A stretch of DNA of 64,000 nt from positions 1,135,990-1,199,989 of the forward strand of contig NZ_DS022276.1 in the NCBI RefSeq assembly GCF_000153725.1, written 5' to 3'. Each line of letters begins with the position of its first letter. The first letter of the stretch is position 1. Shown piece after piece: positions 8,011-16,671 of this stretch. The translations under genes and the position numbers were made by a program. This stretch comes from Salipiger bermudensis HTCC2601. GTDB taxonomy: Bacteria; Pseudomonadota; Alphaproteobacteria; Rhodobacterales; Rhodobacteraceae. Below the pieces are notes generated by a model. It had not been told where the DNA came from and searched no databases. It saw only the letters and a list, made by a program, of their open reading frames with translations.

Positions 8011-8883
8011 ATGATCGATTTCGAAAAGGTCCGCGCGATCGACTTCCACACCCATGCCGAGGAGGCCTGCGGCTGTCACACCGATGATGGCTACGACGAG
8101 CTTCAGTCGACGATGGCCAAGTATTTCGGCGCCCCCTGGGCGCATCCGCCGACCATCGACGAGACCGCCGCGCATTACCGCGAGAAGAACATCGCCGCGG
8201 TGATCTTCCCGGTCGATAGCGAACGCGAGACCGGCTACCGGCGCTACAACAACTACGAGGTCGCCGAGGCCTGCGCCAAGAACGCCGACATCCTGATCCC
8301 GTTTGCCTCGATCGACCCGGCCAAGGGCAAGCTCGGGGCCCGCGAGGCACGCGACCTGGTGGAAAACCACGGCATCAAGGGGTTCAAGTTCCACCCCACG
8401 ATGCAGGGTTTCTACCCCAATGACCGCATGGCCTACCCGCTTTACGAGGCCATCGCCGAGGCCGGCGTGCCGGCGCTGTTCCACACCGGCCAGACCGGCG
8501 TCGGATCGGGGATGCGCGGCGGCAACGGCATGCGGCTCAAGTACTCGAACCCGATGTACATGGACGATCTCGCCGTCGACTTCCCCGACATGCCGATCAT
8601 CCTCGCGCACCCCTCCTTCCCCTGGCAGGAAGAGGCGCTCTCGGTCGCGCAGCACAAGCCCAACGTCTATATCGACCTGAGCGGCTGGTCGCCGAAGTAC
8701 TTCCCCAAGATCCTCGTGCAATACGCCAACACGATCCTGAAGAAGAAGATGCTCTTCGGCTCCGACTGGCCGATGATCGCGCCCGAGAAGTGGCTGAACG
8801 CCTTCGACAAGGCCGAGTTCCGCGACGAGGTCCGCCCGATGATCCTCAAGGACAACGCCATGCGGCTCCTGGGGGTGTCGTGA
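8011..8883 (+). CDS. Amidohydrolase-2 family hydrolase (beta-keto-aryl-propanoyl-CoA hydrolase candidate)
   Basis: A 290-residue TIM-barrel amidohydrolase. The first strand carries the metal motif DFHTHAEE. Other family parts are GIKGFKFHPTMQGFYP, ALFHTGQTG, IILAHPSFPW and the last-strand Asp in FGSDWPM. In the beta-oxidative hydroxycinnamate pathway of Agrobacterium fabrum a member of this family hydrolyses the 4-hydroxyphenyl-beta-ketoacyl-CoA to the benzoate. Its position between feruloyl-CoA synthase and an acyl-CoA dehydrogenase supports the same role. A decarboxylase role, common in ACMSD-type members of the superfamily, is an alternative. Confidence 0.78.
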   Translation: MIDFEKVRAIDFHTHAEEACGCHTDDGYDELQSTMAKYFGAPWAHPPTIDETAAHYREKNIAAVIFPVDSERETGYRRYNNYEVAEACAKNADILIPFASIDPAKGKLGAREARDLVENHGIKGFKFHPTMQGFYPNDRMAYPLYEAIAEAGVPALFHTGQTGVGSGMRGGNGMRLKYSNPMYMDDLAVDFPDMPIILAHPSFPWQEEALSVAQHKPNVYIDLSGWSPKYFPKILVQYANTILKKKMLFGSDWPMIAPEKWLNAFDKAEFRDEVRPMILKDNAMRLLGVS

Positions 8884-8884
8884 C

Positions 8885-10456
8885 ATGACCACGTTCCACG
8901 CCCCCACCGACGACATCCTGTTCTCGCTGCGCCACGTCGCCCGCGCCGACCGCCTGCCCGACTGGGACGACGAGCTGGCCAGCGAGATCACCGGCCATTT
9001 CGCCGCCTTCGCCGAGGGCCGCATCGCACCGCTCGACGCGCCCGGCGACGAACAGGGCTGCCGGCTCGAGAACGGCCGCGTCCGGATGCCCGACGGCTTT
9101 GCCGAGGTCTATGCCGAGCTCTCCGAGGGCGGCTGGCAGGGCATCGCGGCGCCCGAGGAGTTCGGCGGCATGGGGCTGGGCGGGCCGGTGCTGGCGGCGG
9201 TGAGCGAGATCTTCACCGGCGCCAACCATTCGCTGCAGATGGTCACCTCGCTGGCCCATGGCGCGATCTCGCTGCTGATGCGCTTCGGCTCCGAGGCGCA
9301 GAAAGAGGCGTATATCCCGAAACTCGCCTCGGGCGAGTGGCTCTCGACCATGTGCCTGACCGAGCCGGGCGCCGGCTCCGACCTGTCGGCGATCCGCACC
9401 AAGGCCACGCGCGACGGCGAGAGCTGGCGCATCGAGGGCGAGAAGATCTTCATCTCCGGCGGCGATCAGGACATGACCGACAACATCCTGCACCTCGTGC
9501 TCGCCCGCACCGGCGCGCCCGAGGACGGGATCCGCGGGCTCAGCCTCTTTGCCTGCCCGGCGATCCGCGAAGATGGGGTGCGCAACGCCGTCACCGTGAC
9601 CCGGATCGAGGAAAAGCTCGGCCTGCACGCCTCGCCGACCTGCCAGCTCGCCTTCGACGGCGCGCAGGGGGAACTCGTTGGCGCCGAGGGCGCAGGGCTC
9701 AAGGCGATGTTCGCGATGATGAACCACGCCCGGCTCGACGTGGGCCTTCAGGGCGTCGCCCACGCCGCCCGCGCGGCGGACCTCGCCTTGCATTACGCCG
9801 CCGAGCGCAAGCAGGGCCGTGGCGCCGATGGGACCGTGGCGAGCATCGACCAGCACCCCGACGTGGCACGCATGATCGACGAATGCGACGCGCTGGCACT
9901 TGGTGGCCGGGCGCTCTGCCACATCACGCTGGTGGCGCAAGAGCTCGGCACCGAGCCCGATTTCGTCGAGTTCATGACCCCGGTGTGCAAGTATTTCTGC
10001 ACCGAGGCCGGCAGCCGTGCCGCCGACCTCGCGATCCAGGTGATGGGCGGCTACGGCTACCTGCGCGAATATGGCGCCGAGCAGAACTGGCGCGACAACC
10101 GCATCTGCGCCATCTACGAAGGCACCAACGGCATCCACGCCCGCACCACCGCTACCCGCTCGCTGACGCTCAACGACGGGGCCGGGGCACGCGCCTTTGC
10201 CGCCTTCCTGCGCGACAGCGACCCCGCGCTCGAGGAGGGCGCAGGGCAGTGGGAGGCCGAAGCACAGCGCATCTCCGGCGGCGGCCATGCCGCACGCGAT
10301 GCCCATCGCTTCATGGAACTGACCTGCGATCTCGCCTACCGCGCCGCATGGGGCCGGCTGAAGAGCGCTGCCGAGCAGGCCCCGGACAGCAGTCGGCTGC
10401 AGCGGCTTGCCGCAAGCGTCCTTGGCGAGCTCGGCGACCTGCGCGCTGCCGGCTGA
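8885..10456 (+). CDS. Acyl-CoA dehydrogenase, long type
   Basis: A 523-residue flavoprotein, longer than the roughly 380 residues of ordinary acyl-CoA dehydrogenases. It has an N-terminal extension and a C-terminal helical extension like the DmdC/AidB-type branch. The flavin segment is CLTEPGAGSDLSAI, the second flavin region GEKIFISGG, and the catalytic-base segment reads YEGTNGIHA with Glu conserved. The start is one base after the amidohydrolase stop. In this operon it could dehydrogenate saturated phenylpropanoyl-CoA such as dihydroferuloyl-CoA to the cinnamoyl thioester, widening the substrate range. That step is not part of the core ferulate route and is inference. Confidence 0.82.
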   Translation: MTTFHAPTDDILFSLRHVARADRLPDWDDELASEITGHFAAFAEGRIAPLDAPGDEQGCRLENGRVRMPDGFAEVYAELSEGGWQGIAAPEEFGGMGLGGPVLAAVSEIFTGANHSLQMVTSLAHGAISLLMRFGSEAQKEAYIPKLASGEWLSTMCLTEPGAGSDLSAIRTKATRDGESWRIEGEKIFISGGDQDMTDNILHLVLARTGAPEDGIRGLSLFACPAIREDGVRNAVTVTRIEEKLGLHASPTCQLAFDGAQGELVGAEGAGLKAMFAMMNHARLDVGLQGVAHAARAADLALHYAAERKQGRGADGTVASIDQHPDVARMIDECDALALGGRALCHITLVAQELGTEPDFVEFMTPVCKYFCTEAGSRAADLAIQVMGGYGYLREYGAEQNWRDNRICAIYEGTNGIHARTTATRSLTLNDGAGARAFAAFLRDSDPALEEGAGQWEAEAQRISGGGHAARDAHRFMELTCDLAYRAAWGRLKSAAEQAPDSSRLQRLAASVLGELGDLRAAG

Positions 10457-10613
10457 TCGTCGCGCCCAGAGCCCGGCCCACCCCGGCTCCGGGCGCGACT
10501 CAGGTCTTGGTCGGGTCAGTCGCGCGTCTCGGGGCGGATTGGCGCCGTGCACAGTACGCCTCGGTGCGCCATCTCGCACCGGCGATCGCGGATGTGCCGC
10601 TCTGATTGACTGC

Positions 10614-10645
10614 AATCAATTCAAGCATTGACGGCAGAATTGATT
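10614..10645 (+). promoter_or_regulatory. AT-rich inverted repeat upstream of the DUF983 gene
   Basis: AATCAATTC (10614-10622) and GAATTGATT (10637-10645) form a perfect 9-bp inverted repeat with a 14-nt spacer. It lies in the 235-bp gap between the acyl-CoA dehydrogenase and the DUF983 gene. No T-run follows, so a protein-binding site is more likely than a terminator. Confidence 0.4.
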
Positions 10646-10691
10646 CCTGCGACCTGCTGTGCGGTCAAGTGGTCGAAATGGGACACAGGCA

Positions 10692-11066
10692 ATGTGCGAG
10701 ACGAAAGACACCAAGAGCGCCATGCTCAAGGGCGCGCGGTTGCGCTGCCCGCAATGCGGCGAGGGAAAGCTCTTCGACAGCTATCTCAAGGTCACCGCCT
10801 CCTGCAACGCCTGCGGCCTCGACCTTACGCCCCAGCGCGCCGATGACGGCCCGGCCTATATCGTGATCCTGCTGGTCTGCCACATCGTCGGCTTCGCCAT
10901 GCACCTGATGTACAAGTCGTTCCTCGACGATCCGCTGATGCTTGCCCTGATCCTCGGCGGCGCGGCGCTCGCGCTGTCGCTCGCCCTTCTGCCGCCGGTC
11001 AAGGGCATGGTCGTCGCCATCCAATGGGCCAAGGGCATGCACGGCTTCGGCGCAAGGGCGGGCTGA
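10692..11066 (+). CDS. DUF983 family zinc-ribbon membrane protein
   Basis: A 124-residue protein. It opens with a zinc ribbon, CPQCGEGKLF then CNACGLDL (two CxxC pairs about 20 residues apart). Two membrane segments follow (about residues 56-78 and 82-104). This is the architecture of DUF983 proteins, which occur widely in Alphaproteobacteria, often near cytochrome oxidase genes, and have no settled function. ATG 10692 is chosen because it gives the usual short N-terminus. It is not obviously part of the aromatic operon and lies convergent with the MocR gene. Confidence 0.8.
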   Translation: MCETKDTKSAMLKGARLRCPQCGEGKLFDSYLKVTASCNACGLDLTPQRADDGPAYIVILLVCHIVGFAMHLMYKSFLDDPLMLALILGGAALALSLALLPPVKGMVVAIQWAKGMHGFGARAG

Positions 11067-11097
11067 CCGAACCCGCTCAGCCCATGAACGAACCCGC

Positions 11098-12465
11098 TCA
11101 GCCCATGAAACTGTTCGGCGTGAGCGCGTTTGCGAGGGCATGCAGGTTCTCGCCCAGGGTCTCGCGCGTGGCGGGACCGCCGAGGCAGACGCGCAGCTGC
11201 TCGCCCGGGCGCCCCAGCACGGTGAACGCATCCGAGGGCATCAACCCGATCTGCCGCCGTGCCATCCGCGCAACGACATCGGCGCGCCCCACACCCTCAG
11301 GCAGGTCGAGCCAGATGTTAAAGGCGTTCTCCGCCCCGCGATAGCGCATATTGCTCAGCACTTCGCCCGCCAGCGCCTGCCGCGCCGCGCTTTCTGCGCG
11401 GACAAAGCGACGAATGCCGTCGGCGGTGCCGTCCTCGATCCATTGCGTGACAAGCGCCATCGACAGTGGCGAGGGCATCACCGAAAGCGCCCGGATCGCC
11501 TGCGCCAGATCATGCGCGCAGCGCGGTGTCGGCGCGATGGTGAAAGCCAGCCGCAGCCCGGCGCCGATGCATTTCGCCAACCCGCCGATATGCCAGGTCA
11601 GCTCCGGCGCCGAAAGCGCGATGGGCGGCGGCGTCCTGATCGGGATGAAGCCATAGGCGTCGTCCTCGATCAGCATCAACGCGTGCCGGCGCAGCACCGC
11701 CGCCACCTCGAGCCGCCGCGCCTCGGGCATGGTCAGCGTGGTCGGGTTCTGCAGCGTCGGATTGAGGTAGAGCGCCTTGGGCCCGTGTGCGCGGATCGCC
11801 GCCTCGAGCGCCTCGGGCAGGATGCCGTCCGCGTCCATCTCGATGCCGATGAGGTTGAGGCGGAACCTCCCCGCCACGTTGCGGATGCCGGGATAGGTGA
11901 CCGCCTCGCAGAGCACCGTGTCGCCGGGCCGGGTGAGGATCGATAGGATCGCGGCCATCGTGGCGTGCGCCCCCGGCGTCACCGCGACGCACTCGAGCGC
12001 CGGCACCATGCCGCGCATGCTCAGCCAGCGCGAGGCGGCGAGCCGGTCGCGCTTGGAGCCGGTGGCGCCCTGGTAGCGCAGCAGGTCGATAAGGTTGGCC
12101 GAGACATGGCCCAGCCCCTCCTGCATCCGACGGCGCAGCTCGGGATCCTGCGGCTCGGGCGGCATGTTCATCGACAGGTCGGCCTCGGCGCCGCGCGAGG
12201 GATCGGGCCGGTCGGTCGCGACGCGCCCCTTCACGAAGGTGCCGCGCCCGACATGGCTCTCGACATGGCCACGCGCCTGCGCCTCGGCATAGGCCCGGCT
12301 GACGGTGGTGAAGTCGATGCCCAAGGCCGCTGCCAGCCGACGCTGGGGCGGCAAACGCATCCCGTCAGCAAGCCTGCCGCTGCGGATATCCCCGGCGATC
12401 GCATCGGCAATGGCCTGGTAGCGCGGCTTGCCGCTGTCGAGCGTATCGGGGGTCCAGTCGGTCAT
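11098..12465 (-). CDS. MocR/PdxR-type regulator: GntR DNA-binding plus aminotransferase-like domain
   Basis: A 455-residue two-domain protein. Residues about 10-75 are a GntR winged helix (IRSGRLADGMRLPPQRRLAA, followed by DFTTVSRAYAEAQARG). Residues 110-455 are a fold-type I aminotransferase domain. LIEDDAYGF supplies the Asp that contacts the pyridine nitrogen of PLP, and LAKCIGAGLRLAF supplies the Schiff-base Lys. MocR proteins use PLP or an amino-PLP adduct as effector. No vitamin B6 or GABA gene is adjacent, so the target is unknown. It is transcribed away from the tRNA-Leu gene. Confidence 0.88.
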   Translation of the reverse strand: MTDWTPDTLDSGKPRYQAIADAIAGDIRSGRLADGMRLPPQRRLAAALGIDFTTVSRAYAEAQARGHVESHVGRGTFVKGRVATDRPDPSRGAEADLSMNMPPEPQDPELRRRMQEGLGHVSANLIDLLRYQGATGSKRDRLAASRWLSMRGMVPALECVAVTPGAHATMAAILSILTRPGDTVLCEAVTYPGIRNVAGRFRLNLIGIEMDADGILPEALEAAIRAHGPKALYLNPTLQNPTTLTMPEARRLEVAAVLRRHALMLIEDDAYGFIPIRTPPPIALSAPELTWHIGGLAKCIGAGLRLAFTIAPTPRCAHDLAQAIRALSVMPSPLSMALVTQWIEDGTADGIRRFVRAESAARQALAGEVLSNMRYRGAENAFNIWLDLPEGVGRADVVARMARRQIGLMPSDAFTVLGRPGEQLRVCLGGPATRETLGENLHALANALTPNSFMG

Positions 12466-12779
12466 CTTGCCTGCTCTCGCGTTTCGGAAGGTCTACGCCG
12501 TCAGCGCGCAAGATTGAAGGGACAATTGTATGGCACGAGCGGAAACATTGACGGCATTTTCACCAGCAAGAACCGCCCTTCGAACAGCTCCGGGCACCGG
12601 AAGAAGGGCGCTCCGGGGCGACCATATGCGCGGGGCCCTGGATCGTCGGCCCCGGCCCGGCTTCCGCGTCGATCAAGGCCGACGCTCCTCGTCAAAGGCG
12701 GCGACAGCGTCACCGCACACGCGCCCGAAGGGCTGACATCCGGGGGCGGATCGCCCGACCCTAGTGTCTGAGGGTTGCG
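12466..12779. other. Gene-free stretch between MocR gene and tRNA-Leu
   Basis: About 310 bp upstream of the MocR start. It holds an isolated ACAATTGT palindrome (12522-12529), 57 bp before the MocR ATG and a possible part of its promoter or autoregulatory site. Nothing else was recognised; the open frames crossing it have no coding character. Confidence 0.4.
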
Positions 12780-12863
12780 TGGTGCGGGTGAAGGGACTCG
12801 AACCCCCACGCCAAAGGCGCCAGAACCTAAATCTGGTGCGTCTACCAATTCCGCCACACCCGC
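12780..12863 (-). tRNA. tRNA-Leu (anticodon UAG)
   Basis: The reverse strand folds as a full tRNA. The acceptor strands are GCGGGTG and CACCCGC, followed by discriminator A and an encoded CCA (12780-12782). The anticodon stem is CCAGA/TCTGG with loop TTTAGGT, giving anticodon UAG for CUA codons. A short extra arm pairs GCGCC with GGCGT, as expected for a class II leucine tRNA. The T loop is GGTTCGAGTCC. Confidence 0.97.
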
Positions 12864-12998
12864 TTAACGCCGCGCTGTCCTAGCAAAGCCACGCTTCCAA
12901 GGCGAGTGGAAAATGCGGCATTGAAAAGCCGCGACATTTACCGAATCTTGCCATACTCTCCCAGACAATAACGAGGCAGACACAGCAGGATTGCGCCC

Positions 12999-13508
12999 AT
13001 GGAACCGAAAACGGTCCGGCGCGATGGCACGACCGGGGGCGCAACCGTCCCCGCCCGACATATCGTGACGTCGCAGACACTCAACGCACTGATTGCGGGC
13101 ACCGTGGTGCTCACGCTCGAAGGCGCGATTCCGGTGGAATATCTCTCGCCCGGCGACCGGGTCATCACCCGGGACAGCGGCACCGCCACGCTTAGCGCGA
13201 TCCACAGCCGCAAGCAGCGGATGAAGCTGGTGGCGATCCGCGCCGGTACGCTGGGCAACTCGCGCCCTGACAGTGACGCCGTGTTGCCGGCCACGCAGGA
13301 AATCCTTGTGCGCGACTGGCGGGCCAAGACCCTGTTTGGCGCAGAACGCGCGCTGGTCCCTGCGGAACGGCTCGCCGATGGTGAGTTCATTCGGGTGATC
13401 GGCACGCGCGAGGTTTCGGTGGTCGAGCTCTGCTTCGACGCGCCGCACATCCTCTACGCCGACGGGCTGGAGTTGGCCTCCGCCGTCGTGGAGCCGGTCA
13501 CCGCCTGA
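12999..13508 (+). CDS. Truncated Hint (hedgehog/intein) domain protein lacking its catalytic residues
   Basis: A 169-residue protein consisting almost only of a Hint_2-type domain of the kind common in Rhodobacterales. Recognisable parts are the first block AGTVVLTLEGAIPVEYLSPG, then DRVITRDSG, ILVRDWRAKTLFG and the late ILYADGLELAS. In active Hint domains the first block starts with a nucleophilic Cys; here the aligned residue is Ala30. The block B SPQHR motif is replaced by PATQE, removing the His. Self-cleavage therefore looks impossible. The usual C-terminal His/Asn region is also missing. It may be a decayed domain or a binding module; its role is unknown. Confidence 0.75.
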   Translation: MEPKTVRRDGTTGGATVPARHIVTSQTLNALIAGTVVLTLEGAIPVEYLSPGDRVITRDSGTATLSAIHSRKQRMKLVAIRAGTLGNSRPDSDAVLPATQEILVRDWRAKTLFGAERALVPAERLADGEFIRVIGTREVSVVELCFDAPHILYADGLELASAVVEPVTA

Positions 13509-13590
13509 AGCGACCGCCAGTCACCGCCCAACCGCCTCCCCCAACGCCCCCCTTAGGGAACCCGCACGCGACGCCAGCCGCCACCGGGTC

Positions 13591-14502
13591 TCAGCCCTGC
13601 GGGGTCATGTTCGGTCGGGCGCGGTTGCGCTGCAGCCCGAGGTAGCGCTCGCGCAGGATGATCGCCACCCCCGAGGAGATCACCACCGCCGAGCCAAGCA
13701 GCATCAGCGCCGTCGGCACTTCGGCAAAGACCACGTAGCCGATCAGGATCGCGAACAGGATCGAGGCATAGTCGAACGGTGCCAGCAGCCCCGCTTCTGC
13801 GCCACGATAGGCCGAAGTGATGCAGATCTGCGCCACACCCCCGATCAGCCCGGCTGCGATCAGCATCAGCGTCTCGGGTCCGCTCGGCATGACCCAGCCG
13901 AACGGGATGGTCAGCAGCGACAGCACCGTCGAGGTCATGGTGAAATAGAACACGATGGCCGAGGTCTGCTCGGTCTGCACCATGCGGCGGATGTGGATCT
14001 GCACCAATGCGCGCAGCACCGCCGAAGCCATCACGAAGCCGATGCCTAGCAGCACGGTGTCGTTCATTTCAGAGACGGTCAGCAGCGGCCACATCACCAG
14101 CCCGACACCGAAGATCCCCATCGCCACCGCCGAAAGGCGGAACAGGCGCACCTGCTCGCCAAGCAGGATGGCCCCGAAGATCACCGTCAGCAGCGGCGCG
14201 GCATAACCCAGCGCGGTGACCTCGGGCAAAGGCAGCAGGGTCAGCGCCGCGAAGTTGAACCCCATCGCCGAGACCCCGACGATGCCGCGCAGCACATGCA
14301 GGGAGGGTTTCTTCGCCCGCAGCCCGGTCGCCATATCCCCGCGCCAGAGCAGCCAGCCGATGATCACCGGCAGCGCAAAGAAGGACCGGAAGAAAACGGC
14401 CTCGCCGGTCGGGACGCTGTCCGCCGCCTTGATCAGGGACGACATGATCACGAACAGGATGACAGAGGTGATTTTCAGCGCAATGCCGCGCAGCGGGGTC
14501 AT
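13591..14502 (-). CDS. EamA/DMT family transporter
   Basis: A 303-residue membrane protein with about ten transmembrane segments arranged as two EamA repeats (residues about 5-135 and 150-285). Features include RSFFALPVIIGWLLW, LPLPEVTALGYAAPLL (a very typical EamA segment) and the final LLGSAVVISSGVAIIL. ATG at 14502 starts with MTPLRGIALK and gives the normal length; the frame extends upstream without a better start. Members export amino acids or other metabolites; the substrate here is unknown. It stands alone with no obvious partner. Confidence 0.85.
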   Translation of the reverse strand: MTPLRGIALKITSVILFVIMSSLIKAADSVPTGEAVFFRSFFALPVIIGWLLWRGDMATGLRAKKPSLHVLRGIVGVSAMGFNFAALTLLPLPEVTALGYAAPLLTVIFGAILLGEQVRLFRLSAVAMGIFGVGLVMWPLLTVSEMNDTVLLGIGFVMASAVLRALVQIHIRRMVQTEQTSAIVFYFTMTSTVLSLLTIPFGWVMPSGPETLMLIAAGLIGGVAQICITSAYRGAEAGLLAPFDYASILFAILIGYVVFAEVPTALMLLGSAVVISSGVAIILRERYLGLQRNRARPNMTPQG

Positions 14503-14604
14503 GAGGGCTCCGGGTGGTATACCATTGCCGCCACTGTGACCGCTCACACGCCCGTGTGCAATGCATCGCGGGTGCAATACCGCTATTCGTGTGCGAACGG
14601 TCGC

Positions 14605-14979
14605 CTACATGGTCTCGAGGCAATGGCGCCGGAAGGCGCGCTTGAGCATGTCGAGTTCGGCCCGCAACAGCGAGACCTCTGCACGCAGGTCATCGCCCAG
14701 CGCTTCGCCGGCGATCAGGGTGAAGCTGCCCAGCACCTCGTCGCTGGCGGCCTCGCGGATCGCGAAGGTCTGTACCCCGTCGCAGATCGCCTCCTGCGGC
14801 ACCGGCACCTCGACCGCCCAGCGCCCCGGCTCGGTGGTTTCGGTCACCGTGACGCCGCGCACCGGGCGGCCATCGAAATCGACGGTGATCTCGGGCGTCG
14901 GCGCGCCGGAATCCGCGGCCAGAAGCCCCTCCCAGACCCCTTCCTTGAACCGTGTCTTGGTCAGCGAATAGGCGCTCAT
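14605..14979 (-). CDS. Conserved hypothetical protein, 124 aa
   Basis: A small soluble protein that starts 12 bp after the DUF6478-type gene on the same strand, so the two are probably co-transcribed. The N-terminal two thirds look like a beta-rich domain (GVWEGLLAADSG, then EPGRWAVEVPVP and SFTLIAGEALG). The C-terminus is a charged helix with leucine heptads (LRAEVSLLRAELDMLKRAF), likely a coiled coil. I do not recognise a characterised family. Its pairing with the DUF6478-like gene suggests a shared role, perhaps in glycosylation or polysaccharide handling, but nothing in the sequence proves it. Confidence 0.65.
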   Translation of the reverse strand: MSAYSLTKTRFKEGVWEGLLAADSGAPTPEITVDFDGRPVRGVTVTETTEPGRWAVEVPVPQEAICDGVQTFAIREAASDEVLGSFTLIAGEALGDDLRAEVSLLRAELDMLKRAFRRHCLETM

Positions 14980-14991
14980 CGCGTGTCTCCG

Positions 14992-15765
14992 TTACATCTC
15001 GGCCCGCGGGCGGCGGCTGAAGGTGAGATCGCGCAGGATCACCTGGTTCATCTCGGGCCCCTCGAAGATCAGGTCGAGCCACATGCGGTCGACCCGCTTC
15101 TCGTTGAGCTTGGTGTAGGCAAGGTCGAACTCCACGCGGATCTCTTCCTCGTGCAGCGGCAGCTCGCGCACGATCTGCTCGGTGTTGGGTCCATGGCGGA
15201 TATTGAGACGGGCGAAAATCTCGAGCGGCTTCTCCATCTCGACGATGGTGTCGATGCGGATCAGATGCTTGCGCTTGAGCCCGTCGCAGCTTGCCTCCGG
15301 CAGATCGATGGCGAGCGACAGGTACGAGCCGTCGAACTTGAACACGTCGAGCCTCAGGCCGTAGGCGGCGAGGTCGGCCTCGCGGGTGTTGCGCAGCTGG
15401 CGCAGGGTGATCTCGGAATGGGCGCAGTCGTGGAACAGCGTCACCTCGCGGCCGAGCCGCGATTGCGACTGCACCGACGACATGCCTGCCACCGCCAGCG
15501 GCCCGCACCAGAGCTCGGGGCGCCAGGCCCAATCGGCATCATGCGGGCGCGGAAAGGACTGGTTCCCGAGCACCGGCAAGGCCAGTCGCCCGTCCGCCAC
15601 CTGGATCAAGCGGTCGAGCCGGTCCTTGAGGCGCCGCGCGACCGAGCGCTGGCGGCGTAGCTGGCGCAGGTCGGCGGTTTCGGCCATGCGCGCCGCCTCG
15701 CTCCAGCGCTTCAGCGCCAGCGCCGAGAACGCCCGGCTCATCCAACCATCGCCGATGCCCGCCAT
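14992..15765 (-). CDS. DUF6478-like protein
   Basis: A 257-residue protein without signal peptide or membrane segments. It begins with a basic helical region (SALALKRWSEAARMAETADLR in pieces, then RRLKDRLDRL). A beta-rich body follows with DWAWRPELWCGPLAV, EVTLFHDCAHSEITLRQL and the end ILRDLTFSRRPRAEM. This layout matches a family annotated as DUF6478 in Rhodobacteraceae, where it is nearly lineage-restricted. ATG 15765 is used; a GTG at 15804 would add 13 residues. No enzymatic motif is evident. The 124-residue gene at 14605 follows closely. Confidence 0.65.
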   Translation of the reverse strand: MAGIGDGWMSRAFSALALKRWSEAARMAETADLRQLRRQRSVARRLKDRLDRLIQVADGRLALPVLGNQSFPRPHDADWAWRPELWCGPLAVAGMSSVQSQSRLGREVTLFHDCAHSEITLRQLRNTREADLAAYGLRLDVFKFDGSYLSLAIDLPEASCDGLKRKHLIRIDTIVEMEKPLEIFARLNIRHGPNTEQIVRELPLHEEEIRVEFDLAYTKLNEKRVDRMWLDLIFEGPEMNQVILRDLTFSRRPRAEM

Positions 15766-15882
15766 ATACCTTGCCGTTGCCTCTCGTCTCCCGGCCACTC
15801 TCACCGCGGTGGCCCTTGCAACAGTTATGGCAAATCCTTTGCATCGAATAAACGGCCAAATCCCCGGCCGTGCCGGCCCGGC

Positions 15883-16476
15883 CTAGCTTGGCGCGGCAGC
15901 GCTGCTCGCCGATGCGAGCTCCGGGCTCAGTCGCATGATCTGCCGATGCACGCGGCTCAGCATCTCGGCACCATCCCTCCCGACAAGGCGACTGCCCTCC
16001 GGGGCGTAGAGTGCCAGCCCGATCAGATGGCCGTTCTCGACAAAGGCGCCGCGCCAGTAGCGCGGATCGCCGTCGTCAAGCACCTCGCCGCCACCGCCCG
16101 CCAGCAGCGCCGTGGTCAGGCCATCACGCGCGCTGCCCGAGACGAAGGGCTGCCCGGCCTCGGCGGCCAGCGCCTCGGGCGCGGGGATCGCCGGACTCTG
16201 CAAGCGCGGCCCCACGGTGATCGTCACCATCATCGGCTCGACAAAGATGCCCTCCTCGCCGCCCGACAGGATATTGCACGAGGCAAGCACCGCGAAACTG
16301 CGGCTGGTGCCGCGCGAGAGCGTCACCGGATCAATGCAGTAGCCCCTTGGCCCCGCCACCACGATCTCGCCTCCGGCGAGCGTGGCGCTCGGCAATGGCG
16401 CGCTGCCGGAGGTCGGCACGCAGCCCGCCAGCATCGCCAAGCCGGCGAGACCAACCAGAGCCCTGTTCCACGTCAT
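15883..16476 (-). CDS. Predicted outer-membrane lipoprotein
   Basis: A 197-residue protein. The N-terminus is a lipoprotein signal, MTWNRALVGLAGLAMLAG followed by Cys, with the lipobox L-A-G-C. ATG 16476 has GGAG 9 bp upstream; an in-frame GTG at 16491 is an alternative. The mature part has two further Cys residues (GYCIDPV and ASCNILSG) that could form a disulphide, and ends in an Ala/Ser-rich tail. Similar Rhodobacterales proteins exist, some mislabelled as D-galactarate dehydratase, but I see no dehydratase features. Function unknown. Confidence 0.7.
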   Translation of the reverse strand: MTWNRALVGLAGLAMLAGCVPTSGSAPLPSATLAGGEIVVAGPRGYCIDPVTLSRGTSRSFAVLASCNILSGGEEGIFVEPMMVTITVGPRLQSPAIPAPEALAAEAGQPFVSGSARDGLTTALLAGGGGEVLDDGDPRYWRGAFVENGHLIGLALYAPEGSRLVGRDGAEMLSRVHRQIMRLSPELASASSAAAPS

Positions 16477-16671
16477 GCGTTCTTGCTCCACTCCCGCCCC
16501 GACCCAATCGGGATAGCGAAGCGCCTGCGATGAAACAAGAAATGAATCCAGCCGCGCCTCATGTGCGGTCCAAGGGCCGGCCGAGGTGGTTGCCCGGCCC
16601 CGCCCTAGGCCCTATCTCAGCGTCATTCGAGGAGCGGCGCATTGCCCTCCCGCCGCGCCGGATCTGCCGCC

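Noticed and set aside
6349-9024. An 891-codon minus-strand open frame
   Set aside because: It is antisense to feruloyl-CoA synthase and the amidohydrolase, which carry clear catalytic motifs. Its own composition is that of a shadow frame.
12501-12857. Minus-strand 118-codon open frame beginning MAELVDAPDLGSG
   Set aside because: This is the well-known false translation of a tRNA-Leu gene; the frame runs through the tRNA at 12780-12863 and intergenic DNA.
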